The notes under the pieces: generated by a model | Seen by the model: only the letters and a program-made list of their open reading frames with translations | What the model was told of the DNA's origin: nothing | Databases searched by the model: none | Program-made: the position numbers and the translations under genes | Source of the DNA: Selenomonas sp. | Lineage (GTDB): Bacteria; Bacillota; Negativicutes; Selenomonadales; Selenomonadaceae | Length of the DNA: 64,000 nucleotides | Direction: 5' to 3' | Assembly (NCBI GenBank): GCA_022482925.1 | Contig: JAKVOG010000007.1 | Location: 1 to 64,000, forward strand | Part shown: piece after piece, positions 45,580-54,292 of the stretch | How positions within the stretch are numbered: position 1 is the stretch's first letter | Layout: each line of letters starts with the position of its first letter

Positions 45580-46134
45580 TCAGCCCTGCCAGCGGGCAAA
45601 CAGCTGATGCTCAACCCCCAGCATATCACAGATTTTCCCGACCATCATATCCACCAGATCGTCCAGAGTCTGCGGACGATGATAGAATCCCGGACAGGCA
45701 GGCATGATCCGGGCCCCGGTCTGCGCCAGTTTCAGCAGATTCTCCAGGTGTATGGCATGCATCGGCGTCTCTCTTGGCACCAGGATCAACGGCCGGCCTT
45801 CCTTTAGTGCCACATCAGCCGCCCTGGTCAGAAGATTATCCGAAATGCCATGGGCAATACTCCCAGCCGTTTCATCGAGCAGGGCACCACCACCATGGCA
45901 TCCATACGGAATGATCCCGCTGGCAATCGCTGCGCTGATATTCTCCACATCATAGAGCACATTCACCTGTTTGGCCAGACTTTCCCGACTCACGCCGCAT
46001 TCATAGTCCAGCACCTGCCAGCCGCTCTGCGTGACCACCGCATGCACTTCGTGCCCGGCCCGCCGGAGCACCTCGATGAGCCGCACCCCATAGATACTGC
46101 CACTGGCTCCGGTAATCCCCACAACGATCTTCAT
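45580..46134 (-). CDS. ubiX: UbiX-family flavin prenyltransferase
   Basis: It makes the prenylated FMN cofactor for UbiD-type decarboxylases. The 184-residue Rossmann-like protein starts MKIVVGITGASGSIYGVRLI. It contains the Ser/Gly-rich SGIIPYGCHGGG loop, LVPRETPMHAIHLENLLKLA and IMPACPGFYHRPQTLDDLVD, all diagnostic. No ubiD is visible in the window. It lies 77 nt downstream of serS, past a terminator hairpin. Confidence 0.95.
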   Translation of the reverse strand: MKIVVGITGASGSIYGVRLIEVLRRAGHEVHAVVTQSGWQVLDYECGVSRESLAKQVNVLYDVENISAAIASGIIPYGCHGGGALLDETAGSIAHGISDNLLTRAADVALKEGRPLILVPRETPMHAIHLENLLKLAQTGARIMPACPGFYHRPQTLDDLVDMMVGKICDMLGVEHQLFARWQG

Positions 46135-46172
46135 AAAGACACTCCTTGCTGCATCTGCACGACGCAGATAAC

Positions 46173-46198
46173 AAAAGCCTCCCTCTGACAGGGAGGCC
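46173..46198 (-). terminator. Intrinsic terminator after serS
   Basis: GCCTCCCT pairs with AGGGAGGC around a short loop (CTGAC), followed on the minus strand by TTTTGTTA. It lies 13 nt past the serS stop. Confidence 0.7.
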
Positions 46199-46210
46199 AG
46201 TATTTACTTC

Positions 46211-47500
46211 TTACTCCGGTTTGCGGATAACTTCCACACCACCCATGTACGGAACCAAGGCTTTCGGAATGATGACCGAGCCATCTTCCTGCTGATAGTT
46301 CTCCAGGATCGCTGCCACCGTACGTCCAACAGCCAGACCGGAACCATTCAACGTGTGTACGAACTCCGGCTTGGACTTCGTATCCCGGCGGAATTTGATA
46401 TTCGCACGACGAGCCTGATAATCGAGGCAGTTCGAACAGGACGAAATCTCGCGATACTTGTGCTGGCTTGGGAACCAGACCTCCAGATCATACGTCGTTG
46501 CCGAGGTAAAGCTCATATCACCGGTGCAGAGCTTTACGACATGGTACGGCAGCTCCAGAATGCGCAGTACATCCTCTGCAGCATCGACCATGCTCTCAAG
46601 CTCATCCCAGCTGGTTTCCGGCTTGACGAACTTGATCAGCTCGACCTTATTGAACTGATGCTGGCGGATCAGGCCGCGCGTATCGCGTCCGGCACTGCCT
46701 GCCTCCGCACGGAAGCAGGCAGTATAGGCACTGTAGTATTCCGGCAGTTTGTCGCCATCGAGGATCTCGTCACGATGATAGTTCGTGGTCGGAACCTCAG
46801 CCGTCGGTACCAGATAGTAATCCAGTCCTTCCAGCTTGAACATATCCTCAGCAAACTTCGGCAGCTGACCAGTGCCAATCATGCTGTCCTTATTGGCAAT
46901 ATATGGTGCCAGCATCTCCGTATACCCATGCTTATTGGCATGGAGATCCATCATGAAATTGATGCAGGCGCGCTCCAGACGGGCACCGAGGCCCTTATAA
47001 AACGTAAAGCGGGCACCGGTAACCTTAGCCGCACGATCTGCATCGAGGATATCCAGGTCCGAACCGATATCCCAATGAGCTTTCGGCTCATAGGCAAAGT
47101 TTTTCGGCGTGCCCCATTTACGGACTTCCGGATTCTCTGTGTCATCTTTGCCAATTGGCACATCATCTTTCGGCATATTCGGGATATGCAGCAGGATATC
47201 GCGAAGCTTCTCTTCGATTGTCTTCAGCTCATCATCCAGGGCAGATATCTTCTGGCCGACTTCGCGCATTTCCTTGATGCGTTCATCCGCATTCTCTTTG
47301 TTCTTCTTCATGACGCTGATTTCCTTGGAAACCGCATTGCGCTGGCTCTTCAGCGACTCCGTCTCCTGCAGCAGTTCACGGCGTTTCTTCTCCAGCTCTG
47401 CAAAATCATCAAGCTCCAGCGGATTGTGGCGGTTTTTAAGCATCTGACGAACATCATCAAGATGTTCACGGACAAATTTGATATCTAACACAGTCTTCAC
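46211..47500 (-). CDS. serS: Seryl-tRNA synthetase
   Basis: It charges tRNA-Ser. The 429-residue class II synthetase has the N-terminal antiparallel coiled coil that holds the tRNA variable arm (about 30-105), motif 2 ([20 protein letters not shown]) and motif 3 ([18 protein letters not shown]). All length and motif features are normal. The 120 nt upstream hold no T-box leader that I can recognise. Confidence 0.97.
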   Translation of the reverse strand: MKTVLDIKFVREHLDDVRQMLKNRHNPLELDDFAELEKKRRELLQETESLKSQRNAVSKEISVMKKNKENADERIKEMREVGQKISALDDELKTIEEKLRDILLHIPNMPKDDVPIGKDDTENPEVRKWGTPKNFAYEPKAHWDIGSDLDILDADRAAKVTGARFTFYKGLGARLERACINFMMDLHANKHGYTEMLAPYIANKDSMIGTGQLPKFAEDMFKLEGLDYYLVPTAEVPTTNYHRDEILDGDKLPEYYSAYTACFRAEAGSAGRDTRGLIRQHQFNKVELIKFVKPETSWDELESMVDAAEDVLRILELPYHVVKLCTGDMSFTSATTYDLEVWFPSQHKYREISSCSNCLDYQARRANIKFRRDTKSKPEFVHTLNGSGLAVGRTVAAILENYQQEDGSVIIPKALVPYMGGVEVIRKPE

Positions 47501-47620
47501 TCTCCATATCTCAGTATACCTGCCATCGTCTCACAGACAGACATACATTCACGATTCCGTCAACTTTACATCTTTATATTATATATAGGCAGGAAATCCC
47601 TGTCAAACATAAACCATAAT

Positions 47621-48433
47621 TCAGACACGGACCTCAAAATGCCCCTCCTCATCTTTCTTAGGCACAGGCTTGCGGACCACCTTCTTCGGCTGTTCCGGCA
47701 GCATGGTAGTCAGCTGGTCCCGATACTGCCGGGCCGCCTGCTTCGGAACAGCGGCCTTGGGTGGATCCGGCTGTGGCTGAAGCCTCCCGGCTTCCCGCAG
47801 CCGTTCCCTGGCCTCTGCCCGCGCCTGACGCAGTTCCTCCGCCTCGGCTTCCTCAAGCTGGCGCAGTGCCTCATCCGGTGTAAGTCCACGCAGATTCACA
47901 TCACCGCGAATCTCACGGTCAGTATCTTCTCCCTCTGTCTCGTTGATGTCCCGGAATGACAATCCCGTCTTTCCATGCTTCCGCTTCATCAGTACACGGA
48001 ACAAGGCATAGGCCATAACAAAGACCAGCACAAAGAATACGCCCCAGAAAACCGGGCCGCGGGCAGATGGTGTAGACGGTGATGGCGCTGTCTGCTGCTG
48101 CGTCTGATCTCCGCTCCCCTGCGAAGCAGCGGCTGCCTGCTGATCGGTCTGCACTACCGTCTGCCCATCCTTGCCATTATTGGCGGCAGAATTCTGCTGC
48201 CCGCCGGATTGCTTTCCCGGCTTGGCTGCCGGCTGCTCCTGCGTTGTCTTGGCCAGTGGCCCGTCTCCGCGGGCCACAGCCTGCCGTGCCTGTGCTTCCT
48301 GCCGATCCGCATCCGACTGGTAGCCGCTCACAGGTGTTGTCGATTCGGTCACGCTGCCACCGCCACCCAATGTCACTGCCGGAACCGATGGCGGTGTTGG
48401 TGGCGTCGGCGGCGTCGGTGCTGTTACTGCCAT
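47621..48433 (-). CDS. Unknown single-pass membrane protein with Pro-rich N-terminus
   Basis: This 270-residue protein is not recognised. Residues 1-20 are a TPPTPP repeat without signal peptide character. About 25-125 are Gln/Ala/Ser-rich low complexity, about 126-146 form one membrane helix (WGVFFVLVFVMAYALFRVLM), and the rest is a highly charged Arg/Glu helical tail. The tail includes LTPDEALRQLEEAEAEELRQ and a basic end. The layout suggests a bitopic scaffold with disordered arms on both sides. Orientation is uncertain: the positive-inside rule favours the charged tail in the cytoplasm. It precedes serS by 120 nt. Confidence 0.6.
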   Translation of the reverse strand: MAVTAPTPPTPPTPPSVPAVTLGGGGSVTESTTPVSGYQSDADRQEAQARQAVARGDGPLAKTTQEQPAAKPGKQSGGQQNSAANNGKDGQTVVQTDQQAAAASQGSGDQTQQQTAPSPSTPSARGPVFWGVFFVLVFVMAYALFRVLMKRKHGKTGLSFRDINETEGEDTDREIRGDVNLRGLTPDEALRQLEEAEAEELRQARAEARERLREAGRLQPQPDPPKAAVPKQAARQYRDQLTTMLPEQPKKVVRKPVPKKDEEGHFEVRV

Positions 48434-48489
48434 AGCCGGAACTCCCTTCTGCCAATATGCTGCTCACTACACATATTATAACGCAAAAA

Positions 48490-48517
48490 CTCCCCACCTG
48501 TATAGCGGGGAGCTCCT
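48490..48517 (-). terminator. Short GC-rich hairpin with minus-strand U run
   Basis: CTCCCC (48490-48495) pairs with GGGGAG (48507-48512), and on the minus strand the stem is followed by TTTTTGCG. It would stop minus-strand transcription coming from about 48.5-49 kb, where no minus-strand protein gene is seen. Confidence 0.5.
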
Positions 48518-48575
48518 TCACGAGAAAAATCGCAAACTACCTGTTTCTCTTGTGTACAATTCCTGCAGAAACAGC

Positions 48576-48581
48576 TATAAT
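48576..48581 (+). promoter_or_regulatory. Candidate -10 box for the DUF896 gene
   Basis: TATAAT lies 52 nt upstream of the DUF896 start. A weak TGTACA (48553-48558) is 17 nt ahead. The whole is flanked by an 8-bp inverted repeat, CTGTTTCT (48541-48548) with AGAAACAG (48567-48574), which could be an operator. Confidence 0.45.
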
Positions 48582-48632
48582 AGGTAGCATTGCAGGAAGG
48601 CAATGTAGTGAAAAGAATGTGAGGTTTATGTT

Positions 48633-48872
48633 ATGATCACACCGGAACTCATCACCCGTATCAATGAACTTTCGCGCAAGAAGCGTTCCGTCGGCCTGTC
48701 TGATGACGAGGCACAGGAACAGCAGCTGCTGCGCCGTGAATATCTCGACAGCATCAAAGCCCAGGTCACCGGTATGCTCGACAATATCGAAGTAGTCGAT
48801 GCCCCGCAGACCGAGCCTAAGATCACACGGATCAACGAAGTCTCATTTTCCCTGAAGCATCAGCTTCATTGA
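48633..48872 (+). CDS. DUF896 (YnzC-like) small protein
   Basis: The 79-residue helical protein starts MITPELITRINELSRKKRSV and continues LSDDEAQEQQLLRREYLDSI, the DUF896/YnzC family signature in Firmicutes. The family forms a short helical hairpin. Bacillus YnzC is associated with the SOS-regulated yneA operon, but no LexA box is evident here. GAGGTT precedes the start by 8 nt. It is separated from the next plus-strand gene by a structured RNA region. Confidence 0.85.
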   Translation: MITPELITRINELSRKKRSVGLSDDEAQEQQLLRREYLDSIKAQVTGMLDNIEVVDAPQTEPKITRINEVSFSLKHQLH

Positions 48873-48906
48873 ATAGGTTGATCACGGATTTTGTATTCTA
48901 TATACG

Positions 48907-48947
48907 TGAAAAGGGACTGCCAGCCCTTAAGGCAGCAATCCCTTTTC
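48907..48947. terminator. Imperfect hairpin downstream of DUF896
   Basis: TGAAAAGGGACTGCC pairs with GGCAGCAATCCCTTTTCA (two-base bulge). It could terminate DUF896 on the plus strand or form the end of a minus-strand small RNA at 48950-49075. Confidence 0.5.
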
Positions 48948-48950
48948 AAA

Positions 48951-49075
48951 GCAGGGGTCCAAAATGCCGTTCGCTTTATATGCCTAAAACCTGCGACTAG
49001 CAGGTGGGTGCCCTAAGTCTGGATTCAGTTTCCGCCGAAGCGAACATCCCCCAGAGTCAAATCAGGCTCCCTCAA
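48951..49075. ncRNA. Structured RNA candidate, possibly 6S-like
   Basis: No protein fits here, but the bases fold well. GTTCGCTT (48969-48976) pairs with AAGCGAAC (49038-49045), inside GGGG/CCCC pairing (48954-48957 with 49048-49052). A central open region contains a CCTGC-GACTA-GCAGG hairpin (48990-49004). A long closing stem, large internal bubble and short apical hairpin match the 6S RNA plan. Read on the minus strand, GGGGGATGTTCGC at one end and GCGAACGGCATTTTGG at the other resemble the ends of enterobacterial 6S. At about 125 nt it is shorter than usual 6S (about 180-200), so strand and identity are uncertain. Confidence 0.42.
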
Positions 49076-49226
49076 AAAAATGTAGGTTAGACATAATCAA
49101 AGCCCGCGCACATCCCAGGCTTGTCCTTCTTTGTATGTATAATATCATAAAAAAAAAAGCCACGCAAGACTTGACAATACAGGATAGTTTGCAGTTGCTG
49201 AAAAATCCGACAACCATCATTCTACC

Positions 49227-49256
49227 TTGAACTTTCCCTATGAAATCGCTTATAAT
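49227..49256 (+). promoter_or_regulatory. Strong sigma-A-type promoter for the 104-aa unknown gene
   Basis: TTGAAC (49227-49232), an 18-nt spacer and a consensus TATAAT (49251-49256) lie 38 nt before the start codon at 49294. An AAGGAG ribosome site follows at 49279-49284. This is one of the best promoter matches in the window. Confidence 0.65.
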
Positions 49257-49293
49257 GAAGCTGTATGCTTTATCTAAAAAGGAGTTTTCACTT

Positions 49294-49608
49294 ATGGCAA
49301 ATACATTCAGTGTAGCGATCAGCTACAAAAACGCACTGGGTTGGATTGATTACGATGCAGATGCCCAAAAAGCCACGGTCAACCTTGACCAGGCTGAGGG
49401 CAAGAAGCTCACCGAGGATTACCTTGCGGCATCTCATGAGATCAACGTTCCCCATGAGACCCTCATGGACTTCACGAAAATGACGGTTGAGCCGTTGGCT
49501 GATATCAAGAGCTTCCAGACCGCGCTCACGCGCCTTTGGAATGCCACGCAGGTCCACGTCGACTGGAGCCGTCCAATCGACTACGTAAAAGCACATCCAC
49601 ACTATTGA
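49294..49608 (+). CDS. Unknown 104-residue cytoplasmic protein
   Basis: I do not recognise this family. The start MANTFSVAISYKNALGWIDY is chosen because AAGGAG lies 9 nt upstream and the promoter -10 box overlaps any longer reading. The protein has no signal peptide or membrane helix. It looks like a small alpha/beta fold with conserved-looking Trp (GWIDYDADAQK; RLWNATQVHVDWSRPIDYV). It stands alone as a monocistronic unit with its own promoter and a strong terminator, which argues that it is a real and possibly well expressed gene. Function is unknown. Confidence 0.72.
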   Translation: MANTFSVAISYKNALGWIDYDADAQKATVNLDQAEGKKLTEDYLAASHEINVPHETLMDFTKMTVEPLADIKSFQTALTRLWNATQVHVDWSRPIDYVKAHPHY

Positions 49609-49616
49609 TCCACACA

Positions 49617-49658
49617 AAAAGAGCAGGCCATCTGTTAAAGCAGACGGCCTGCTCTTTT
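49617..49658. terminator. Bidirectional terminator between the unknown gene and the SNF2 helicase
   Basis: AAAAGAGCAGGCC pairs with GGCCTGCTCTTTT, extended by TCTG/CAGA inside. It has A/T runs on both sides and lies between two convergent genes, so it can serve both. Confidence 0.8.
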
Positions 49659-49669
49659 GCTCTGCAATT

Positions 49670-52600
49670 TTAACGCTGGAACAATTCCTTGATCTCATCT
49701 TCTGACAGCTTGGAAAGGAAATTCTCACCCGGCTGGATCATCTGATCGATCAGGGATTTCTTCTTCTCCTGCAGCTTATATATCTTCTCTTCCACGGTAT
49801 TCTTCGTAATGAATTTCAGGACCTGCACATTGTTCTTCTGCCCCAGCCGGTAAGCACGGTCTGTGGCCTGATCTTCAACCGCCGGATTCCACCAGGGATC
49901 GAAATGGATGACCATATCCGCACCGGTGAGATTGAGCCCGGTCCCTCCTGCCTTGAGGGAAATGAGGAATACCGGCGTTGTCCCGTCGTTGAACGATTTC
50001 ACCAGATGGATGCGTTCCAAAGCCGGCGTCGAGCCATCCAGATAGAAATAAGTGATGCCGAGGGTCTTGAGCCGTTCGCCGATATGTCCCAGCATCGTCG
50101 TGAACTGCGAGAACACCAGTATTCGATGCCCGCCTTCCACCGCTTCGCTGACGACCTCTTCCAGCATATCCAGTTTCCCCGATCCACCATCATAGCCCTC
50201 CAGGAACATCGATGGATCGCAGGCAATCTGGCGCAGGCGCGTCAGGATGGCAAGGATCTTGATGCGGCTCTCGCCAAAGCCATTGGCCTTAAGCTCAGCA
50301 GCAAACTCCCGCTGACTCTTGATGAACCAGCCCTGATAGATCTTCTCCTGCTTCGGAGTCATCTCATTGACCATCTTGCGCTCTACCTTATCCGGCAGCT
50401 CGGTCAATACGTCCTTCTTCATACGGCGCAGGATGAACGGCATGACATGCCGTTTGAGATCCGTAAGAGAGCGGGCATCCTGTTCTCTTACGATTGGCGT
50501 CTCAAACCGCTCCTTGAACTTCTTCTGATTCAGCAGATACCCCGGCATCAGGAAATCAAAGATCGACCACAGCTCCGTCAGTGTATTCTCGATTGGCGTA
50601 CCCGTCAGCGCAAAGTAACCGGTCGTCTTGATCTTCTTCACTGCCCGTGCATTCTGTGTCGTCGGATTCTTGATATGCTGGGCCTCATCCAGGAAGCAGT
50701 AGCGGAACCGCCGCTTCTCATAAAGGCTGATATCCCGCTTAAGCATATTATAAGGTCGTGATCAGCACATCGAAGCTCGCATCTGCCCCAGCTCAGGATT
50801 TCCTCACGTTCTTCCTTGCTGCCCGCCACCACGCAGGCCTTGAGTTCCGGCGCAAACCGCTCGATCTCGTCCTGCCAGTTATACATCAGGGACGTCGGTG
50901 CCACGACCAGCGACGGCGGCTGCGTATAGTCCTGCTTGGACAGCAGGAAGGCGATTCACCTGCAGCGTCTTGCCGAGGCCCATATCATCAGCCAGGATAC
51001 CGCCCAGATGATAGGATGACAAGGTCGTGAGCCAGTTGAAGCCCGTCACCTGATAATCACGCAGGACACCCTTCAGACTCACCGGCACCTCAGCCTCCAC
51101 ATCCTCCGGATGGCGGATATCACGCACGATGGCCCGGAATTCCTTGCTGCGCTCAAGCCGCAGACTTTCATCAGCCCGCACCAGCTCATCGAGATACATC
51201 GCATTCGAAAGTGGCAGCTCGACTGTACCGCCATCCGCAGCATTGGCCCGCGTAATGCCCGCATTATCCACGAAATCAGACAATGCCTGCATCTGCTGCT
51301 CGCCCAGTGTCACGAAGGTCTTATCCTTCAACCGGTGATACCGCCGCTTCTGCCGATAAGAATCCAGGATATCCATCAATTCATTGAAATCCAGGTCCTT
51401 CATGTTGAATGTGACTTCCAGCAGATCCATATCATTGACACTGACCCCGGCCGTAACCTTTGGCATTGGCCGGACTGGGCGCTTCACGAAGCTGTCTTCA
51501 TAGAACACATCCACCCACTCCGGCAGGTTCGGCAGTTCCTCCGTGAGGAAATCATAGCTCTTTTCCTCATCTTTCTGGACCAGCTGATCCTTTTCCGGAC
51601 GGAACCCATAGTTCGAAAACCGGGTCATTAGCTCCTGCTCCCCATTGAGATCACGGACCAAACGGCGGCCATCCCCCAATGGCGGTTCCTTGGACACCAG
51701 CGGATTGAACCGCGCATCCCCATAGGCCAGCACGGGCTTCACGGCAATCCCATCGCCCGCATAGTCCACATACAGCTCCGCACTCAGAGGCTGCAGCATA
51801 TACTGCTCCAGGAACTTCGGGTCTACCTCGACCTCAGCCGCCTTCTCGAGACGCGGCAGAATCTCCGCAAAGAACCGCCCCATCTCCGATTTGACGATAT
51901 CGATATGAGACGTTGTCCGGAAAGACTGCCACAGCGGCTTCAATGCCCGCGAGAACCTTGGTGCCGCCATATAGATCTGTTGCTGATGATACAGATAGCG
52001 ATACTGGTCATCCAGCGGAATCAGGTCATCCGCCAGCAGCGTGACCTGCCCATGCCCGGCCCGTTCCGAAACCGTCACCTTCAGCTCCGGATCGCCATGA
52101 ATGCCCCGCACTTCCTCAGACTCCGAGCCATTGATGCGCATCTCAAAGGTCATATCCCCCATGATTTCGAGGAAACGCCCCATATTCTCCGGCGACAGCT
52201 TGAACTGTTTCTGCTCAAAGATATAGCTGCGGCTGCCGGCATAATAATACCCCATCGGCTCATAAGTCAGGACTCCCTGCTCCGTACGGTAGGCATCCTG
52301 CAGCAGCTGATAAAGCTTTTCAGATACCGGATCAGCCCAGCGCACCTGCGAGAGGTCCACCTCATCATGCTGCCCCAGCGGCCAGATTTTCCCCAATTCC
52401 TTATCCCGCATGAACTGCAGGATATTCTTCACGACATAAAGCCGGCTCATCCCAAAGCGGAATTCCAGCCAGCGCTTCGTATCGCCATAATTCTCCTCAA
52501 CAAACAGACGGGGAACCAGATAGGCAAACTGCGGTGCTGCCGCATATTTCGGATGATCCGCCTGTGCCGCATCCTCAAAGAACTTGAACATACGGCGGCT

Positions 52601-52993
52601 GCCCGCCGAGCCAGCGCCATCCTCCTGCTCACGCACATCAAAAGCTGCCTTGAGCTGATTGAATACATCCTGCCGGCTCTTAGGTGCCGACGCCTCTTCA
52701 TTCTGTTCCTGCTCCTCCTGAATGGCTTTGAGTACCGCTACCGCATGCTTACAGGCACCCAGATACTGCTGGGCAGCCGGGCAGTTGCAGTCACAGCTCT
52801 CAATACCATTGGCATCCCGGGACAGCCGGACATCAACCGCATACAGCTCACTGCCCTGTACCTCGGCATGGAACCTGGTATAATCATCATTCAGCGCTTC
52901 ACAATGGATAACCGCACCCTTATTGAAATAGCGTACCCCGCGGCTATATGCCAGATCACTGGCAACCGAACGGATTGTCATATCCTTCAGCAA
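49670..52993 (-). CDS. SWIM-domain SNF2/RapA-type helicase, frameshifted
   Basis: The intact reading is about 1105 residues. A SWIM zinc finger comes first (CDCNCPAAQQYLGACKHAVA, about 67-87), then a long bacterial SNF2-associated region (about 90-620) and the SNF2 motor. The motor has motif I ADDMGLGKTLQV, a Q-type LRDYQVTGFNWL, DEAQHIKN and LTGTPIEN. The helicase C domain carries ILVFSQFTTMLGHIGERLKT, LISLKAGGTGLNLTGADMVI and DRAYRLGQ. Frame changes near 50753, 50790 and 50956 interrupt the motor and look like indels. Such proteins are thought to remodel nucleoprotein or RNA polymerase complexes; the exact role is unknown. Confidence 0.9.
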
Positions 52994-53057
52994 AATGACT
53001 CGCTCCTTTTCCTGTATCTCTGCTTGAATCTTCTATCTTTCCTATGCTAATATAAAG

Positions 53058-53121
53058 GAATCAGTTGGTCGCTTAGAAGAGTCAATTTTATAGCTTAAAA
53101 GAATCAATTCGTTTATAAAAG
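53058..53121. repeat. Three tandem imperfect 21-22 nt direct repeats in the divergent promoter region
   Basis: GAATCAGTTGGTCGCTTAGA (53058), GAGTCAATTTTATAGCTTAA (53079) and GAATCAATTCGTTTATAAAA (53101) follow each other without gaps at a period of 21-22 nt, two helical turns. They share GARTCARTT and a CTTAnAA-like end. They lie between the minus-strand SNF2 gene and the plus-strand GT9 gene, close to the likely promoters of both. Confidence 0.6.
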
Positions 53122-53181
53122 TCTATCCTTTCATTTTACTATGAACTGAGAAGAAAACCAACCTCCAGAAAAGAGAAATTT

Positions 53182-54261
53182 ATGTTTGAAAAAAAAGTGT
53201 CCCTGCCGGACGACGCTAAAATCCTGATTGTCCGGCTTAGTGCAATCGGTGATGTTCTGCATGCGACATCCGTCATCCACAACCTCAAGCGCCTGCGCCC
53301 GGACTGCCATATCACCTGGCTGGTCAGCCCACCGGCCGATAGCCTGCTGCAGGGCAATCCTGACATTGACCACCTGCTGGTCTGGGATCGCCGCCGCATG
53401 GACAAAGCCTTTGCCGGCTTAAAATTCAAAAAAGTGATTGCCTGTCTGAAGGAAGCCCGTTCCCTGATGGCACCGTACCACTTCGATGTTGCTCTTGACA
53501 TACAGGGACTGTTTCTGAGCGGTCTGCTCACGCGCCTCAGCGGCGCCCCCTGGCGCATCGGCATCCATGAACGCCATGAGGGCAATTTCCTCTTCATGAC
53601 CGAAATGGCCCCGGACATCACAGACCGGCATAAGATCCGCCGCTATGCGACTGCCCTGCAGCCACTGGGTATCGGGCCAGATGACTTTCAACCCGGACTC
53701 GTGCTGGCCCTGCCGGATAAGCTTCATGCCTTTGCTGAAACCTTCTGGCAATCACACGGCATCAAGCTGCATGATCCCGCCCATCCCCTGCTCATGGTCA
53801 ACACTCGAACCACCTGGCCCGACAAGAACTGGGCACCAGAAAATTTTGGCCACGCACTGCGCAGCCTGCCCGAATCCATCCAGATTGTCTTCAGTGGCGC
53901 GCCTGGCGATGAAGCCTACATCAGGAAGGCCCAACAGGCACTCGGCCGGCCAGCCCTCTCCATCGCCGGCGAGACCAGCCTCCTTGAGCTGGCTGCACTG
54001 CTGCATACAGCCGACCTGCTGCTCACGGGCGACACCGGACCACTGTATATTGCCGAAGCTGTCGGCACAACCACCGTATCCCTATGGGGTCCGACCCATC
54101 CGGACATCTACGGTCCGCTGACATCGGGGCATCACTTCATTCTGAGCCCTCATGGCTGCACGGCCTGTTGCAAAACGCACTGTCGCTATAAGACCAATGC
54201 CTGTATGCATGCGATCAAACCAGCTGCTGTAACCGCAAAGTTAAAAGAGCTGCTCGGATGA
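53182..54261 (+). CDS. Glycosyltransferase family 9 (heptosyltransferase-like)
   Basis: The 359-residue GT-B enzyme of the WaaC/WaaF family starts with the N-terminal motif ILIVRLSAIGDVLHATSVIH. It has LDIQGLFLSGLLTRLSGAP and FSGAPGDEAYIRKAQQ, and the donor-binding C-terminal half is TADLLLTGDTGPLYIAEAVG, then WGPTHPDIYGP. It should add heptose (or a related sugar) to the LPS core at the inner membrane, directly after WaaA. The C-terminus has a Cys-rich patch (HGCTACCKTHCRYKTNACMH), seen in many GT9 proteins. The ribosome site is weak (AAGAGAA). The stop lies inside a terminator. Confidence 0.88.
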   Translation: MFEKKVSLPDDAKILIVRLSAIGDVLHATSVIHNLKRLRPDCHITWLVSPPADSLLQGNPDIDHLLVWDRRRMDKAFAGLKFKKVIACLKEARSLMAPYHFDVALDIQGLFLSGLLTRLSGAPWRIGIHERHEGNFLFMTEMAPDITDRHKIRRYATALQPLGIGPDDFQPGLVLALPDKLHAFAETFWQSHGIKLHDPAHPLLMVNTRTTWPDKNWAPENFGHALRSLPESIQIVFSGAPGDEAYIRKAQQALGRPALSIAGETSLLELAALLHTADLLLTGDTGPLYIAEAVGTTTVSLWGPTHPDIYGPLTSGHHFILSPHGCTACCKTHCRYKTNACMHAIKPAAVTAKLKELLG

Positions 54262-54272
54262 GCAGCTCTTTT
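54243..54272. terminator. Bidirectional terminator between convergent GT9 and DAK2 genes
   Basis: AAAAGAGCTGCT pairs perfectly with AGCAGCTCTTTT around CGGATG. The GT9 stop codon is in the loop and downstream side. A/T runs flank the stem on both strands. Confidence 0.75.
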
Positions 54273-54292
54273 GCCAATATCATAACCGATTA

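Noticed and set aside
46355-47488. A 377-residue plus-strand open frame
   Set aside because: It is the complement of serS, which is complete with all class II motifs.
47501-47620. T-box leader ahead of serS
   Set aside because: The gap is only 120 nt and lacks the conserved T-box sequence and a terminator/antiterminator pair.
43172-48433. Flagellar locus suggested by the FlxA-like protein
   Set aside because: The coiled coil is generic and no flagellin, motor or export gene occurs in the window.
49171-49176. TTGACA as a -35 box
   Set aside because: No -10 hexamer lies 16-18 nt downstream; the TTGAAC/TATAAT pair at 49227-49256 is much better placed.
51905-53050. A 381-residue plus-strand open frame
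   Set aside because: It is antisense to the SWIM/SNF2 helicase and rich in residues typical of complementary reading.
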